Below, one piece after another: positions 11,207 through 23,171 of a stretch of 64,000 bases of DNA (within the stretch, counting starts at the first letter, position 1; each line of letters begins with the position of its first letter). The position numbers and the translations under genes were made by a program. The notes beneath the pieces were generated by a model. That model had not been told where the DNA came from and made no database searches. It worked only from the letters and a program-made list of their open reading frames with translations. Source of the DNA: Gautieria morchelliformis (lineage: Eukaryota; Basidiomycota; Agaricomycetes; Gomphales; Gomphaceae); contig WHVA01000445.1 in assembly GCA_015179125.1 (NCBI GenBank), positions 30,909 through 94,908 on the forward strand, given 5' to 3'.

Positions 11207-12648
11207 TCATTTGCCGGCGCCCACGCGCGGCACCCGTGCCCACGCGACCGCCACCGCGGCGCGCACGACGGCAGCGCCCACGAGCGCGCCGACGACGCCC
11301 GCGCGGACGAGGGCGAGGCGGCCGACGAGGCCGCCGAGGAAGAGGGCGAGGATGGCGAGCGGGCGGGGCGTGAGGAGGGGCGCGAGGAGCGCGCGGGTCG
11401 CGCGGAGGGGGAAGAGGAGCGCTTTTTGGGCGGCGGCGAGGAGGGGCTGGAGACAGGCTGTTTTGAGGGAGCGCGAGGCGCCACCCGGGAGGTCGTATGC
11501 GTCGTCGTCGTAGGTGTCGTCGTAGGTGTCGGTGCGGTAGAGCGCGAGGGGGGCGCGGGGCGCGGGCTTAGGCTTTGGCGCGGGCTTGGAGAGCGGGGAC
11601 GCGAGCAGGTCGAGCCAGACGGACGTGAGCACGACTGCGGGACAGGGAACGGGTCAGTATGGTATTAGGAGGAGGAGAAGGACGCCACGCACCGGTCGTC
11701 GCGAACCCCGTGCCGAGCTTCTTCCCCATGCCGCCCTGCAGCCCCATGCTCGCGCTCGCGAGCGCGATCGCGACGTACCCGTACCACGTCGCCCAGACGG
11801 GCGCCTCGGGGCCCAGCGCGGCGAACGGGAGGGTCGCGGCGCGGCCGGCGCGCACGCCGAGCCACACGAGGGCGGCGGCGAGGAGGGTGAGCGCGGCCTG
11901 GAGGAGGGTGCCGGACACGAGCCACGCGCGGTTGCGGGCGGCGTTGCGGGGCGGCGCGGGAGGGGCGGGGACGGTGCCGGTGCCGGTCTCGGTGTCGGCG
12001 TCGGCGGCGGGGTTGGGGCGTGGACGGGGCGGGGCGAAGAGGGCGGCGTCGCCGAGGCGGGCGAGGATGGCGCCGAGGAGGAAGGCGCCGAGGGAGGTGA
12101 GGGTGTGCGGCGCGAGGAGGGGCGCGGGGGTGGGCCCGTCGGACCAGGACGCGGTGTGCGGGGGCGCGAGGGGCGTGATCGGGGCGGGGCTGCGCGGCGC
12201 GGGGGAGTGGGCGGTGAGGAAGCGGGCGAGGGCGAGGGCGAGCTGCGGGGCACGTGAGTGGGGGCACGGGGCACGGATAGGGGCGTGCGGGTGCGGATGC
12301 TCACCTCGATCGTGTTGCCCGTCTGGAAGCCGCACCACACGGAGACGGCGGAGAAGGTGACGGCGTCCCTGCGGGACGGGGCGGTGAGGCTCGGCGGGTC
12401 GGGCGCGGGCAGCTGCACGGGACTCACATGAAGCCGGTCATGAAGCAGTACGCGGCGAGCGGGGCACTCGCGCGGGCGGGGTCGACCTCCTGCGCCATGT
12501 ACGCACGGAGGCCCGGGCGCAGGGCGAGCGGGGACTTGCGCTCGACGCCGCCGACGCGGATGTCGTCGCCGCCGCCGGTGCGGAGGGTGCGGGACACGAG
12601 GGCGTTGACGTCGGCGGGTGCAGCGGGGGAGTCGTGCACGGGGACCAT
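11207..12648 (-). CDS. DUF1275 (YoaK-type) membrane protein
   Basis: Four exons (12428-12648, 12305-12368, 11693-12242, 11207-11634) with GT-AG introns of about 58-62 nt join into one 420-residue frame. Signature stretches are YCFMTGFMDAVTFSAVSVW across the first junction, CGFQTGNTIELALALARF across the second, SLGAFLLGAILARLGD, and WYGYVAIALASASMGLQGGM. Several hydrophobic helices are evident, in keeping with a polytopic membrane protein. The family is widespread in bacteria and fungi; its biochemical function is not established. An inserted Pro/Thr-rich loop (PPRPRPNPAADADTETGTG) lies in the middle. The gene is far more GC-rich than its neighbours. A TATA-like GATATAAC is read on minus at 12693-12700. 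Intact. Confidence 0.9.
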
Positions 12649-12854
12649 GGTGTGTGGGGGAGGAGCAGCGCAGCGAAAAGCGAGGGTGATGCGTTATATC
12701 GGGCGGGGGACTGAATGGCTGACGTCGGTTATGTAACCCCGGGCTTCATCTGAATGCCTCCGCTGATCGCCATTCAGTCGCTGCACAGCGCCCACGGCAC
12801 ACGCGCACCCGATTCGTCGCGCCTCCGTGCGGATCGCCTTGGCGCTCTCTGCAT

Positions 12855-13190
12855 ACGCAGCAGCGAAGCTGGGTCTTCCATAGGTGGCTCACAGACGCGG
12901 CATGTGATTCGAAGCGGCACTGTGACCGCTCTGTCACCATGCTGTTCGGCATCTGCCGTTCCCGGCTAGTCCACGCAACTGCCGCTTCCATAGATGCCGT
13001 AAGCTCGGAAGGCGGCTCCTCTCACACCGGTCAAGGAGCGTGTAGGGCCGTGCCATCCGCTTTTGTTGACTGCGGGGGCTTTGCGATGCGCAGCAGTCAA
13101 CCAAGACCAAAGCTAGCGGACATGTAGTACCCGATTTTTGTTCACAAACAGGGATTGGCGAGGTGAAATCGCCCCACAAGCTCGTAATCT
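12855..13190 (+). repeat. Boundary segment L, copy 1 (start of unit A)
   Basis: Shares CTCTCACACCGG and the block GGGGCTTTGCGATGCGCAGC...ACATGTAGTACC with 16.07-16.65, 21.33-21.84 and 43.14-43.37 kb, and in inverse with 33.80-33.97 kb. Copies 1, 2 and 3 bound two tandem units in an LTR-internal-LTR-internal-LTR-like layout, but no retroelement coding sequence lies between them. Confidence 0.7.
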
Positions 13191-14608
13191 GTAACTAGCA
13201 GAACATGTCACCCTCTCAGCTCGTCCCCACGGCTCCTCCAGCTCCCAGATCCCGCACCGTGTTTCTGCTCAATGTCGAGGAGCCTATCCCGTGTCATATT
13301 TGTCCCATGAACGGCAGCGATGTCGCGAACAGGAGCTACCTGGTTCTATGCCCCAGCAGCCATTCCCAGTCGTATTTCCGGCCGGTATTTCCCCTTGGCT
13401 TGCGGAGATACCAGTTCTGTGCTCCGCGTCATCCAGCTGGCTATCATGGTGGTGACGTTTAGCATTTGGAGGCTGTACCCCCGTGCCCCTCAGCTGGCAC
13501 GCTGAACAGCTTCTGCACGAAAACCCTGGGGATGCATAAACCCTGCACGCGCCAAGTGCGTCGTCTCCCGACGGTGCGCCGTGGTATATTGCGCTGCGGA
13601 TGTCGCGATCGCACAACGGAGATGGCGGCGTGCACCAGCACATTGGCACATTGTTTGCCACATTGGCCGGACAGGCGCCTTGGACGCGAATCTGCAGCCC
13701 CAGTCTGGTCTGGCATGTTAGACTTGGTCTCCCCAGGTCGTGGGGTGACATGCAGTCCTCATCGGTGACTGAGGCATTTCAATTGGTGGAAGGCGGCCGC
13801 CGACGCAACGCAGTTCCATTTCTCGTCCTCCGTTGTGAAAGAGGTGCATGCACGTCTGGAGAAAAAGCCAAGTCCGTCCGCGCGCATCCCCGCAGACGCC
13901 ATCGGCGCGATGCCACTGGAATCGGCCCACCGGCCTCGGGCTCGGGGCGGGGTGGGCTCTCTATTCCCGGGGCCTGGCTGCCTGCGCGCTCGAAGGTTAC
14001 GCACGAACGCACCAGCGCCGCGCGCGCGCCCCGTCTGGCGCCGGCCCCGCCGACGTGTTTTTTGCCGCCCCGCCGCATCTTCTAGCTCCCATAAATATTT
14101 TAGTAACAATGGTCTAAGTTGTTTCTTGTTTCTTTCTCTGCTGTTCATATCCCAGTTATATCACAGGATGCGCATCCCCCACCACCTGGATGGGATTCTA
14201 CTCCCAAGTCCAGAGGGCCTGCATGCGGTGTGCCCAAAGCATAAGAACGAACCGCCGTCGCGTGTTGCGTCGCTCCCAGCGCGGCGCGAGGTCTTACGCA
14301 TTTTGTCAAAGCAGCACGCGTCCACGACTCTCGACCTCTTTGGCGCATAAGCACGACTTCAAGTTGTGCCTTCGACTACACCCCATCACCCACTGAAATC
14401 CCCGGGAGGTTTCTAGCTGATTTTTGCAGTTTGTAATTGGGAACAAGTTTTTATAGACACGTTGGGTGGCATATAAACAACATTCCTATCGCAGGTACAC
14501 CTCGATATTCCAACAGCAGTTCGTGACAAATTTCAATATACACATCATCAAAATATACCCTGGATGACTTGTGAGCGTGTCAAGTAGCATATCATGTGGA
14601 GAATTAAA

Positions 14609-14893
14609 TCACTGAGATAAACGGCGACGGCAATACCTGCACGAGCCCAGCGACACTTCGAGCAAATTCTCTCGGAAAGGATTGATCGCGCGGCAGGGAT
14701 GGTGAAACACGCATGCTGCACCCACATGTGCACATGCATTACAATTGGGCTGAAATCCATGCATGCAACTCAACGCATGATTTTGACTCTTCAGGCAGAG
14801 GGCTGACATGCAGTCTTCAATGTGCTCGCTAAGATTCGAGACATGGCCGCAGCCGAGGTATTTGCGGTCCCCTGTTATAACCGTGACGCACAT
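14609..14893 (-). CDS. Small cysteine-rich protein, copy 1
   Basis: A 94-residue frame with 11 cysteines starting MCVTVITGDRKYLGCGH and ending in a C-x2-C tail (SCRYC). All 11 cysteines, CGHxSN and EDC are kept in the paralogue at 19117-19419, while the residues and spacer lengths between them have changed, which points to selection on a disulfide or metal-binding scaffold. No signal peptide is visible, so an intracellular zinc-binding role is as likely as a secreted one. A TATA-like TATAAAAT (minus strand, 14950-14957) lies 57 bases before the ATG, which itself follows an acceptor-like CTCTGCAG, so an upstream exon is possible. Related small Cys-rich proteins of unknown function occur in agaricomycetes as I recall; I have not searched. 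Confidence 0.6.
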   Translation of the reverse strand: MCVTVITGDRKYLGCGHVSNLSEHIEDCMSALCLKSQNHALSCMHGFQPNCNACAHVGAACVFHHPCRAINPFRENLLEVSLGSCRYCRRRLSQ

Positions 14894-14949
14894 CTGCAGA
14901 GCACACCATCAGCTCACGCATCCTCAAGACAACTTCAAGCGGCAGACCT

Positions 14950-14957
14950 ATTTTATA
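14950..14957 (-). promoter_or_regulatory. TATA-like box upstream of cysteine-rich gene copy 1
   Basis: TATAAAAT read on the minus strand, 57 bases upstream of ATG 14893. The aligned position in copy 2 (near 19477) lacks it (TTCGAAAAG context), and in copy 3 this stretch is deleted, so copy 1 is the best candidate for an expressed gene. Confidence 0.4.
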
Positions 14958-16064
14958 ATCGATCGGAGGGGACGTAAGAAACGGAATGCTAGCCACTGAC
15001 TGCGCACGGTGCACAGCCTCTGCTGGTTCTTACTTTGCGGCACTATCCCACGAAAGCTGCATTACTTGTACGGCGGGCGCTGACTTCAGATAGACCTTGA
15101 CGCTCTGTTGGAAGACGTGTGGTCACACAACCACGTGTCGCAGATGTCACATCTTTGCATTCGAATTTGGTGGGAGGCCCGATCACTGACGTAGTTACGG
15201 GTTCGTAGGTGCATCCTGGATCCCATTGCTCGGTGGTAGGTTTGTATGGAGTGAGCGAAGCGCTAGGCGTTAGTCGGAAACTGCACTCTTCACAGAATAG
15301 GGCGTCCGTTCGACGTGCCTTGGAATGGAGACACCACCGGTTCCGGCTCTGGGTGCATGCGTGAGTGCGCTTCAACCATAAGAATAGGAGCACCGTCGTG
15401 CCACCCCGGTCTCTTCCCGCATCGCGTTGCTCCAAGTCCGGACTCCGGCGCAGCCACTGGGTAGCAGCAATTGTCGATGACCGCCCAACCTCTCCTTATT
15501 CTACAAGGCTATCGTGAGCTAGTCAGGCGCATCCCCATCTCAATTAAATAACCATTCATCGGTGGTATTCAATGTGGCGGCGTCGCCTTCTCTTATACCT
15601 TCTGCGATAAATCGTTCTGTCGGGCTTGAATGAACGTCGCGTGTAATTAGATTGATTGCCATTGCCGTCGTTGCCCTTCCCATCATGGCTCTGAGCTGGC
15701 TGAGGCTGGGTCAGGTTCCGTGTATCGCGGCGCGGGCTGGCCCTCTGGGAGCCCAGTACAAGGGTAGAAATAGAACAGGCCACAACCTCGCCAGATGTCT
15801 GCGTGCGGAACAAGCTGTCGTCAGAGTTCACTCACACCGCAAACTACGATGAGATGTGAGAAAGTTTTGAAAAAATTGGTTGGAATACTGTACCAAGTGA
15901 ACTAGGTAAAAATTTCGTGTCACGCCGCCGAGATCTGAACCTATGGTTGTAATGGTACAGTATCCTCCAAGATGTTGGTTCGGCAGAAGCCGCGTGCTAC
16001 CCTAAGCGTTCTCAGTGACAAGCGTGACATTGCGTGTCGATCAGCTTGGCCTCATAGCGAAAAC

Positions 16065-16650
16065 GCTCCCATATTTCCCGCTCCGCAGTTCCCATTTGGT
16101 CCATCGTCACAGTAGCGATGCGCAGCGCAAGATCCCCAAAGCAGGACATCACCAGCGGCGATGTAGTCGCCACCGCAACCCCCGCACACCCCCACCCGTC
16201 ATCTTCTTCACATCTTCAAATATGTCCCGCAGCGTCTCCTGCCGCGCATGTCGTCGCACCACCAAATCGTGCGCGGCGTCGACGCTACGCCTGGCCGGGG
16301 CGTCCCACGGCCCCCAGTGGCACAGGTGCCGTACAGCCTCGGAAGGCGACACCTCTCACACCGGCCGGTGATCCATCCTCACGCGCATCTGCACGTCCCG
16401 CGTGCGCGACGACGTAGCCCTGGCCCTGGCCGGTATTAACCCAGGGCGAGATGGTCGTGAGGAGGCGGCGCGTGTTGTAGGGTCCGTGCCGTGCGCTTTT
16501 GGGGCTTTGCGATGCGCAGCAGTCAACCAAGACCATCAACCAGGACCAAAGCCAGGGGACATGTAGTACCGCCGACTTTTTCCCACAACCAGGGTGTTGG
16601 CGAGGTGAAATCTCCCCACAAGCTTTTAATACTTGAATGATTATCCCCCA
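16065..16650 (+). repeat. Boundary segment L, copy 2 (end of unit A / start of unit B)
   Basis: Shares with 21.33-21.84 kb the run from CCCATTTGGTCCATC through TCATCTTCTTCACATCTTC to CTCTCACACC and GCGATGCGCAGCAGTCAACC-like text. A minus-strand frame (DLVVRRHARQETL...DIFEDVKKMTGG) is kept in both copies; I do not recognise it. Confidence 0.75.
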
Positions 16651-19600
16651 ACTAAAGACTACTGTAACTAGAAGAACATATCACCCTCTCAGCTCGTCCC
16701 CACTGCTCCTCCAGCTCCCAGATCCCGCACCGTGTTTCTGCTCAATGTCGAGGAGCCTACCCCGCCTCATATTTGTCACATGTCCACCCTAGCATCTCCG
16801 ACTCTGGACACCAGCATGCCCATTCTGCGCATACTCTGATCACATTGAAGCACATACTAATCTGTACAGCATGCCATCAGCGCATGCATCCCCTCACACT
16901 GCTAGAATAACACCGCAGCGATGTCGCGAACAGGAGCTACCTGGTTCTCCTATCCCCCTCCCCGAGAGTCCCAACAGCCATTCCCAGTCGTATTCCCGGC
17001 CGGTATTTCCCCTTGGCATGCGGAGATACCTGTCCTGTGCTCCGAGTCATCCAACTGGCTGTCATGGTGATGATATTTAGCATTTGGAGGCTGTACCCCC
17101 GTGCCCCTCAGCTGGCACACTGAACAGCTTCTGCACGAGAAGCCTGGGGATGCACAAAGCCTTGCACGTGCCAAGTCGTCTGCCGACGGTAGGCCGTGGG
17201 ATATTGCGCTGCTGATTTCGCGATCGGACAAGGAGAGGGTGGCCTGCACCTGCACCTGCACATTGTTTGCCACATTGGCCGGACAGGCGCCCTGGATGCG
17301 AAGCTGTAGCCCCAGTCTGGCGTGCGTTAAACTTAGACTCCCCAGGTGGTGGAGGGTCCTCATCGGTGACTGAGGCATTTGAATAGGAAGGCGGCCGCCG
17401 ACGCACGCATTTCCCTGTCCCCCGTCGCGCCAGCAGTGGTGCACATCTGGAGACAACGCACGCACGCGCTCCGCCAGGATATGACGGGCCCAGGGTTGAG
17501 TCTTGGCTTGCACGGATCAGGGATGCCACACCGCCCCCCGGGCGGTCAGGTGACGCGTTTCGCGTCGTTTCACTGCAGTGTGGTGCACGACACTGCCGTG
17601 TGGCCTTGGTGCGCAGGCATCGCACGGCCCTCCCGCCCCACCCGGACCATACCTTACATTAACGCGCACCACAACGCGGTGCGCTGCCTCTCCGTTCGGA
17701 GGGACGCATGCGCATGGGAGACGCGGTGGCTCGTGGTCGTGCTCATGGCCATGGCGTCGCGCGGGTGATTCGGAAACGAAACACTCGTAAGTTAGGCGAC
17801 CGCGCGATGTGGCTTGGAAGGGCGTCACCAGCCTTGGGGTGGGGGCAGGGCGGGTTCAGGATACGCATACGCATGGAAGCGCCGTCGCGGGACGGCGCGC
17901 CCAGTCTGGCGCCGACCCCAATTCAACGGTGTTTTTGTCTTCTAGGCAGCGGCACACCCCGCACGACATCCCGGCATTCTACACGGCTATCATGGACGAT
18001 TTGCGTCCATCCCCACCGCAATGCCCGTTCTTCCGAGTCAGTGGCGTTGATTCTGTGGATCCGCGGCGCCGCATCTTCTAGCTCCCATAAATATTTTAGT
18101 AACAAGTTGTGGTGTCTAAGCTGCTGTGGCTGTGGCCGTCGTCATCGTTCTGCCACGCGGTGTTTCTTGTTTCTTTCTATGCTGTTTATATTCCAGTTAA
18201 GTATAACACAGCCACCTCCCCCCTTGCGGCGCTGCGCTCAGTACGAACCTGAGAGCTGAGTCATCTGCTATTTGCTGTTGTCGATCGGTGCTTCTGGTCT
18301 TTCGGTATCAGTCTTCATTCATCGGAGATTGAGAGACGAGGCTCTCGAGTCAGGGCAGCCGGTGCTGCTTGATATCACAGTACGCTATCCTGGCAATTTG
18401 GCGCCGTACACATTGTCTTCGCAATGTGCCCTGAATAACTTGTGAGCAAGTTGGATAGTCCCAGACCTGCAATCTGATCTAGAGACGGTGTCGTGCACTG
18501 TCGAATTGCTCGACGTGTTTGTTGTTCGCGCGACACGCGGATGGTGGCTGATGGACGCCGCGCGTGGGTCTGCATGCATATGTGCAGGACGGTCGCGCCG
18601 GAATCCGCGTGTGCGACTCCAAGCATGGATCTGGCTCCTCCGGCCTTCTTACGGGGTGGCTCGACTCTCGAGGCCGCTCGGCATGAAATGAAGACATCTT
18701 TTGTAGGCGGGAGTCGCCGGATGGGATTCTACTCCCCAGTCCAGAGTGCCTGCATGTGGTGTGCCCAAAGTATAAGAACGAACCGCCGTCGCGTGCTGCG
18801 TCGCTCCCAGCGCGGCGCCAGGTCTTACGCATTTGGTCAAAGGCAGCACACATCCACGACTCTCGAGCTCTTTGGCGCATAAGCACGACTTGTGCCTCAC
18901 CCCATCACTCGCTGAAACGCCAGGGAGGTTTCTAACTGATTTTTTGCAGTTTGCATTTGGGGAGAAGTTTTTATAAACACATTGGGTGGCATATACACAA
19001 CATCCATATCGCAGGCACGCCTCGACATACCAACAGTCAGTTCATACACATCATCAAAACATATCCTGGATCACTTGTGAGCTGTGAGGTAGCATATCAT
19101 GTGGAGAAATAAATCACTAAGACCCATCGCGACCCCGGCAAGAGGGGCACAGGGCCAGCATCGTATGGGCATGAGACTCTCGGTGACCAATGATCGCGAG
19201 GCAGGAATGGTGATTCGCGCACGCTGCATGTGCATGTGTACATGCAGTACACTTGGTCTGATATCCATTCATGCAATTCGACGCATGATTTCGGCTCGTC
19301 AGGCAGCGGGATGACTTGCAGTCTTCAGTATCTTCGACAAGACTGTGACTGGGATTAATATTCGAGAGATGGCCGCATTCGCTGTATTTGATGTCCGCTG
19401 TTACAACGGTGATGCACATCTGCAGAACACGCCATCAGCTCACGCATCCTCGAGACAACTTTAAGCGGCAGACCTACTTCGAAAAGCGATCGGAGCGGAC
19501 GTCCTCGTAAGAAACGGAATGCTATCCACTGACTGCGTGCAGTGCACAGCTGCTGGTGGTACTTATACGCTTGCAGTTCGATGTCTAGCAGCGACCTGCA

Positions 19601-21324
19601 GTCGCTGACTTAAATACATGAAGACTAGTACTAAATATAATCCATTCCTTTGTCTGTTCTCCCTCCTTTGACCCCCTTCTACTAGTCCATCCTTTGTCTA
19701 CGCGAGTGCCACGCGTCGAGTCGTCATCGTGCCGAAGTGCCGTAATCGTTAGATCTCTACAGTACTTACTTTGCGGCGAAAGCTGGCTTATGATAGACCT
19801 TGACGCCCTGTTGGAAGACGTGTGGTCACACAACGTACCACGCGTCGTAGATGTCACATTTTTGCATTCGAATTTAGTGGGAGGCCTGAGCACTGACGTG
19901 GTTACGGGTTCGTACGTGCATCCTGGAATATTCCGTTTGCTCGGTGGTAGGGGTGTATGGGCGAGGAAAGCGCGAGAAGCGCGAATGGCGCGAGGCATTG
20001 GTCGGAAATTGCACTCTTCTCATAGAATAGGGCGTCCGTTTCGACTTGTCTCAGCATGGAGACACCACCGGGTCCTGCTGTGAGTGCATGCGTGAGTGCG
20101 CTCCAAGCATAAGAATAGGCGCACCGTCGTGTCCGGTCCCTTCCCGGGTCGCGTCGCTCCAAGGCCGGACTCCGGAGCAGCCACCGGGTAGCAGCGATTG
20201 TCGATGACCGCCCAACCTCTCCTTATTCTACAAGGCTATCGTGAGCTAGTTGGCAGGCGCATCCCCATCTCACATGTCCATTCATCGGTGGTATTCAATA
20301 GGGCGGCGTCACCTCCTCTTCTACCTTCTGTCTGGCTTGAATGAAGCTCGCGTGGTAGTACCTAGATTGCCATGGCCGTCGTTGTCATCATGATTCTCAG
20401 CTGGCACCTTCTGGCACGGTTCCTTACTCTTATATTCAGGCTTCGTTCCTTCCTCGTAACCATCTCCCTATCATCAACTAGCCCCGACAACATTACGCGG
20501 TTCAGTATATTTGATAAGGCTGGGTCAGGTTCCGTGTATCGCCGCGCGGGGTGGCCCTCTGGGAGCCCAGTGCAAGGATTGTCAGGTAGAGATAGAGCAG
20601 GGCACAAAAAGCAGGCGAGATGTCTGCGTGCGGAACAAGCTGTCATCAGTGTTCACTCACGCCGCAAACTGCGATGAGCCCTTGAGAGGAAGATGTGAGA
20701 AAGTTTTGAAAAAATTGGTTGGAATACTGTACCAAGTGAACTAGGTAAAAATTTCGTGTCACGCCGCCGAGATCTGAACCTATGGTCGTAATAGTACAGT
20801 ATCCTCCAAGATGTAGGTTAGACAAAGCCGCGTGCTACCTAAGCGTTCTCAGTGACAAGCGTGACATTGCGTGTCGATCAGCTTGGCCTCATAGCGAAAA
20901 CACGGACGATTTGTTCCTTTCACCGTTTCACGATAAGTATAGACCCGGATTTGGCTCTCTTCATTGCAACATCTGGCATGTTTATGATAGTCTCCCTGCC
21001 GCGTGGGGCATGGCGCCGAGACGTACGATGAATGCCATGACGGCCAGTGGCCACCTGTGTATACTATACTGTAAAACCTTTAAGCTTTAAGTCTGCACAT
21101 CATTTTTATGTGCTTATGCATTTCTGGCTTTCACTTCTAACCCTAACCCACCAGTATTTTTAACTCAGCTGGCGTGCATTTTGCGCATGTGGTCGATTCA
21201 GTGCACTATCCGACAGTTAGTTACATCAAACACCATCTCCAATACTTAGTGGATAGATGTGTAGGGGGTGAATATATGTGGACGATGTTGGGCAACAGTG
21301 CCAGCCGGGTCAACAGTGGTCTCT
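16651..21324 (+). repeat. Tandem segmental duplication, unit B
   Basis: Second, longer copy of unit A (see matching coordinates there). Extra material relative to A lies mainly at 17.4-18.7, 19.55-19.75 and 20.36-20.5 kb. The 20.29-20.76 kb part is also found at 40.62-41.06 kb and the 19.06-19.9 kb part at 34.22-34.92 kb (unit C). Confidence 0.75.
19117..19419 (-). CDS. Small cysteine-rich protein, copy 2
   Basis: A 100-residue paralogue of the 14609-14893 protein, beginning MCITVVTADIKYSECGH and ending LCPSC plus a short tail. The 11 cysteines align one-to-one with copy 1 despite many substitutions and indels (for example six extra residues between CGHLSN and EDC). This pattern is unlike random decay of a duplicated non-coding segment. 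The upstream sequence is homologous to that of copy 1 but lacks the TATA-like box. Function unknown. Confidence 0.55.
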   Translation of the reverse strand: MCITVVTADIKYSECGHLSNINPSHSLVEDTEDCKSSRCLTSRNHASNCMNGYQTKCTACTHAHAACANHHSCLAIIGHRESHAHTMLALCPSCRGRDGS

Positions 21325-21840
21325 GTATCCCATTCCCGCTCTGCAGCTCCCATTCCCATTTGGTCCATCCAGTCACAATAGCGATACGCAGCGCAAGATC
21401 CCGAAAGCAGAACATCACCAGCGGCTAAGTAGTCGCCGTCACCGCAACTCCCGCACACCCACCCGTCATCTTCTTCACATCTTCAAATATGTCCCCCAGC
21501 GTCTCCTGCCGCGCATGTCGTCGCACCACCAAATCGTGCGCGGTGTCAACGCTACGCCTGGCCGGGGCGTCCCACGGCCCACAGTGGCACAGATGCCTTA
21601 CAGCCTTGGAAGGCGACACCTCTCACACCAGCCGTGATCCATCCTCACGCGCATCTGTACGTCCCCCGTGCGCGACGACGTAGCCGTGGCCGTGGCCGGT
21701 ATTAACCCAGGGGAGATGGTCATGAGGAGGAGGAGCGTGTTGTAGGGGGCGTGCGCGCTTTCGTTGGCTGCCGGGGGCTTTGCGATGCGGAGCAGTCAAC
21801 CCTGGCTGAAGCTAGGGGAAATGTAGTACCGCGGAAATAG
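21325..21840 (+). repeat. Boundary segment L, copy 3 (end of unit B, next to F-box copy 1)
   Basis: Third copy of L. It passes directly, at AAATGTAGTACCGCGGAAATAG-like text, into the 3' flank of the minus-strand F-box gene; the same junction occurs in inverse at 33.78-33.80 kb and, split by the DIRS-like element, at 43.37/49.29 kb. Confidence 0.75.
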
Positions 21841-22094
21841 CAAATAGTAAAGGCTTCTATATTATAATTCCATGAACGCGTCCGAGCAATAGTATCGTCC
21901 GTAATCGATGAAATTCTTTTCTCCGACACACGAGTCCAACTGTCCTGGCGTGATATCTATGAGCTACAAATCCCCTAGCTTTTCGTGGCGGAACAAAAGT
22001 AGTCCCATTTCATCGAGTTTGTGCATTCGCGCCCTAATTGCTTGGCTGACCTTCACAGGATCCATAGGGCCCCTCAATCGAAAAATGACACGCT

Positions 22095-23171
22095 TCACTC
22101 CACTGAAAACAGGTTAACGAAGGATATTTCCTCCATGTAGCGGGATGTGACCTGGGAGAGCAAGGTAGGAACCCATGCATAACTCTCTGAGGTTTTACTA
22201 AGTAGAAGGTAGTCGAAAGTTAGAGTGCGTAATCGTGTGTTCAATGATAAGAGGTCCATCTTTGCTTTCTCTAAAATGGCGTCAATGGGAGATGAAAGCT
22301 TCCACAAAGGGAAATTTCATACCGGGAGACTCCAAAATCACTTGACAAGTGCGCAAGGTGAGGTGTTCGAGGGAAGATCCGAGGAGTTGGATAATCCTAG
22401 CCATCTGGGGACTAAGAGGGAGAGAAAAGGTGGGTCGAGTGAACATATGAGCAGCGAGAATGTGATAGTGCTCCGAAATCCAATCGACCGAGCTGGGAGG
22501 TAGGTTGTGCAATCCTACGCACCGTAACCGTGAACGCAAGTCAGGATACTCCTGAAACATGTTCTCCCAGTGACTTGCAGCGGTCACCGACTCATTCCAC
22601 CTGATCTCTCCGAGATCCAGGTATTTTAGGAAGGGATGCTCGACTATGAGCGTTGCAAAGTCTCCGAATCTTTTGAATGTGACTGCTATAATGGATAATT
22701 CTTGGAGGGTAGAGAAATTGTGAATTAATGCAGACAGGACCTTTGGGTGCTGCAGAGCTAAGGTCACTCTGTGGACTCGAAGGGTCTTCAGTCTTGTCAA
22801 CTTGGGAGCAATTAGGGGAATGACCACATTCAGATAGTGCGACCACATGTCATAGTGTCCCTTAATAGTTAGCGACCTGACCAAGGCAAAAATATGGGGG
22901 CTATTTTCCAGAAGCACGAGGACTCGGAGTACGTTGGTAAGCTCAGTGGAGAGCACAATGTCATGGAATATATGAAACCGTGCACTGGCGACCCATGCAC
23001 GACAAGCGATACAACACGCTCGTAGAGAAGGTAAATCATCGTGCAAGTGGTCGATGACGCGGTCGATTAATTCTCCTGGAAGTATGCATTTCGTTGATCT
23101 AAAGGAGGCGTCGTATTATTTCTCTCTTTTTTTTTTCGACTGGACATTGTTACAACTTACGATGATGACAT
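22095..23171 (-). pseudogene. F-box/LRR-like protein, copy 1 (C-terminus damaged)
   Basis: An 11-nt first exon (23161-23171, ATG plus two Ser codons) is followed by a short intron and an exon starting at 23098 that reads TKCILPGELIDRVIDHLHDD, a typical F-box entry, then leucine-rich repeats (LIAPKLTRLKTLRVHRV, FSTLQELSIIAVTF). The long frame ends at 22282. The expected C-terminal part (SYAWVPTLLSQVTSRYMEEI) continues in another frame at 22095-22307 and is cut by a deletion of about 70 bp relative to the copy at 49.6 kb. F-box proteins are substrate adaptors of SCF ubiquitin ligases; such LRR forms are highly expanded in agaricomycetes. The promoter is cut by the copia I LTR end at about 23197. 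It may still make a shortened protein. Confidence 0.75.

Larger units (their letters stand above)
13191..16064 (+). repeat. Tandem segmental duplication, unit A
   Basis: Collinear with unit B (16.65-21.32 kb): 13.20-13.29 matches 16.68-16.77; 13.32-13.80 matches 16.92-17.40; 14.16-14.52 matches 18.69-19.06; 14.56-15.01 matches 19.06-19.54; 15.07-15.56 matches 19.79-20.29; 15.56-16.06 matches 20.29-20.90 kb. Unit B is longer because of insertions. Apart from the cysteine-rich gene, reading frames here are fragmentary and I recognise no known family. Confidence 0.75.

Noticed and set aside
11586..12360. Long plus-strand and extra minus-strand frames across the DUF1275 gene
   Set aside because: Very high GC removes stops in all frames; only the spliced minus-strand frame carries family motifs.
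13284..17513. Paired minus-strand frames at 13284-13751 and 16950-17513 as a second conserved gene
   Set aside because: Two alternative frames are about equally conserved in nucleotide-level duplicates, and indels shift between them; coding selection not shown.
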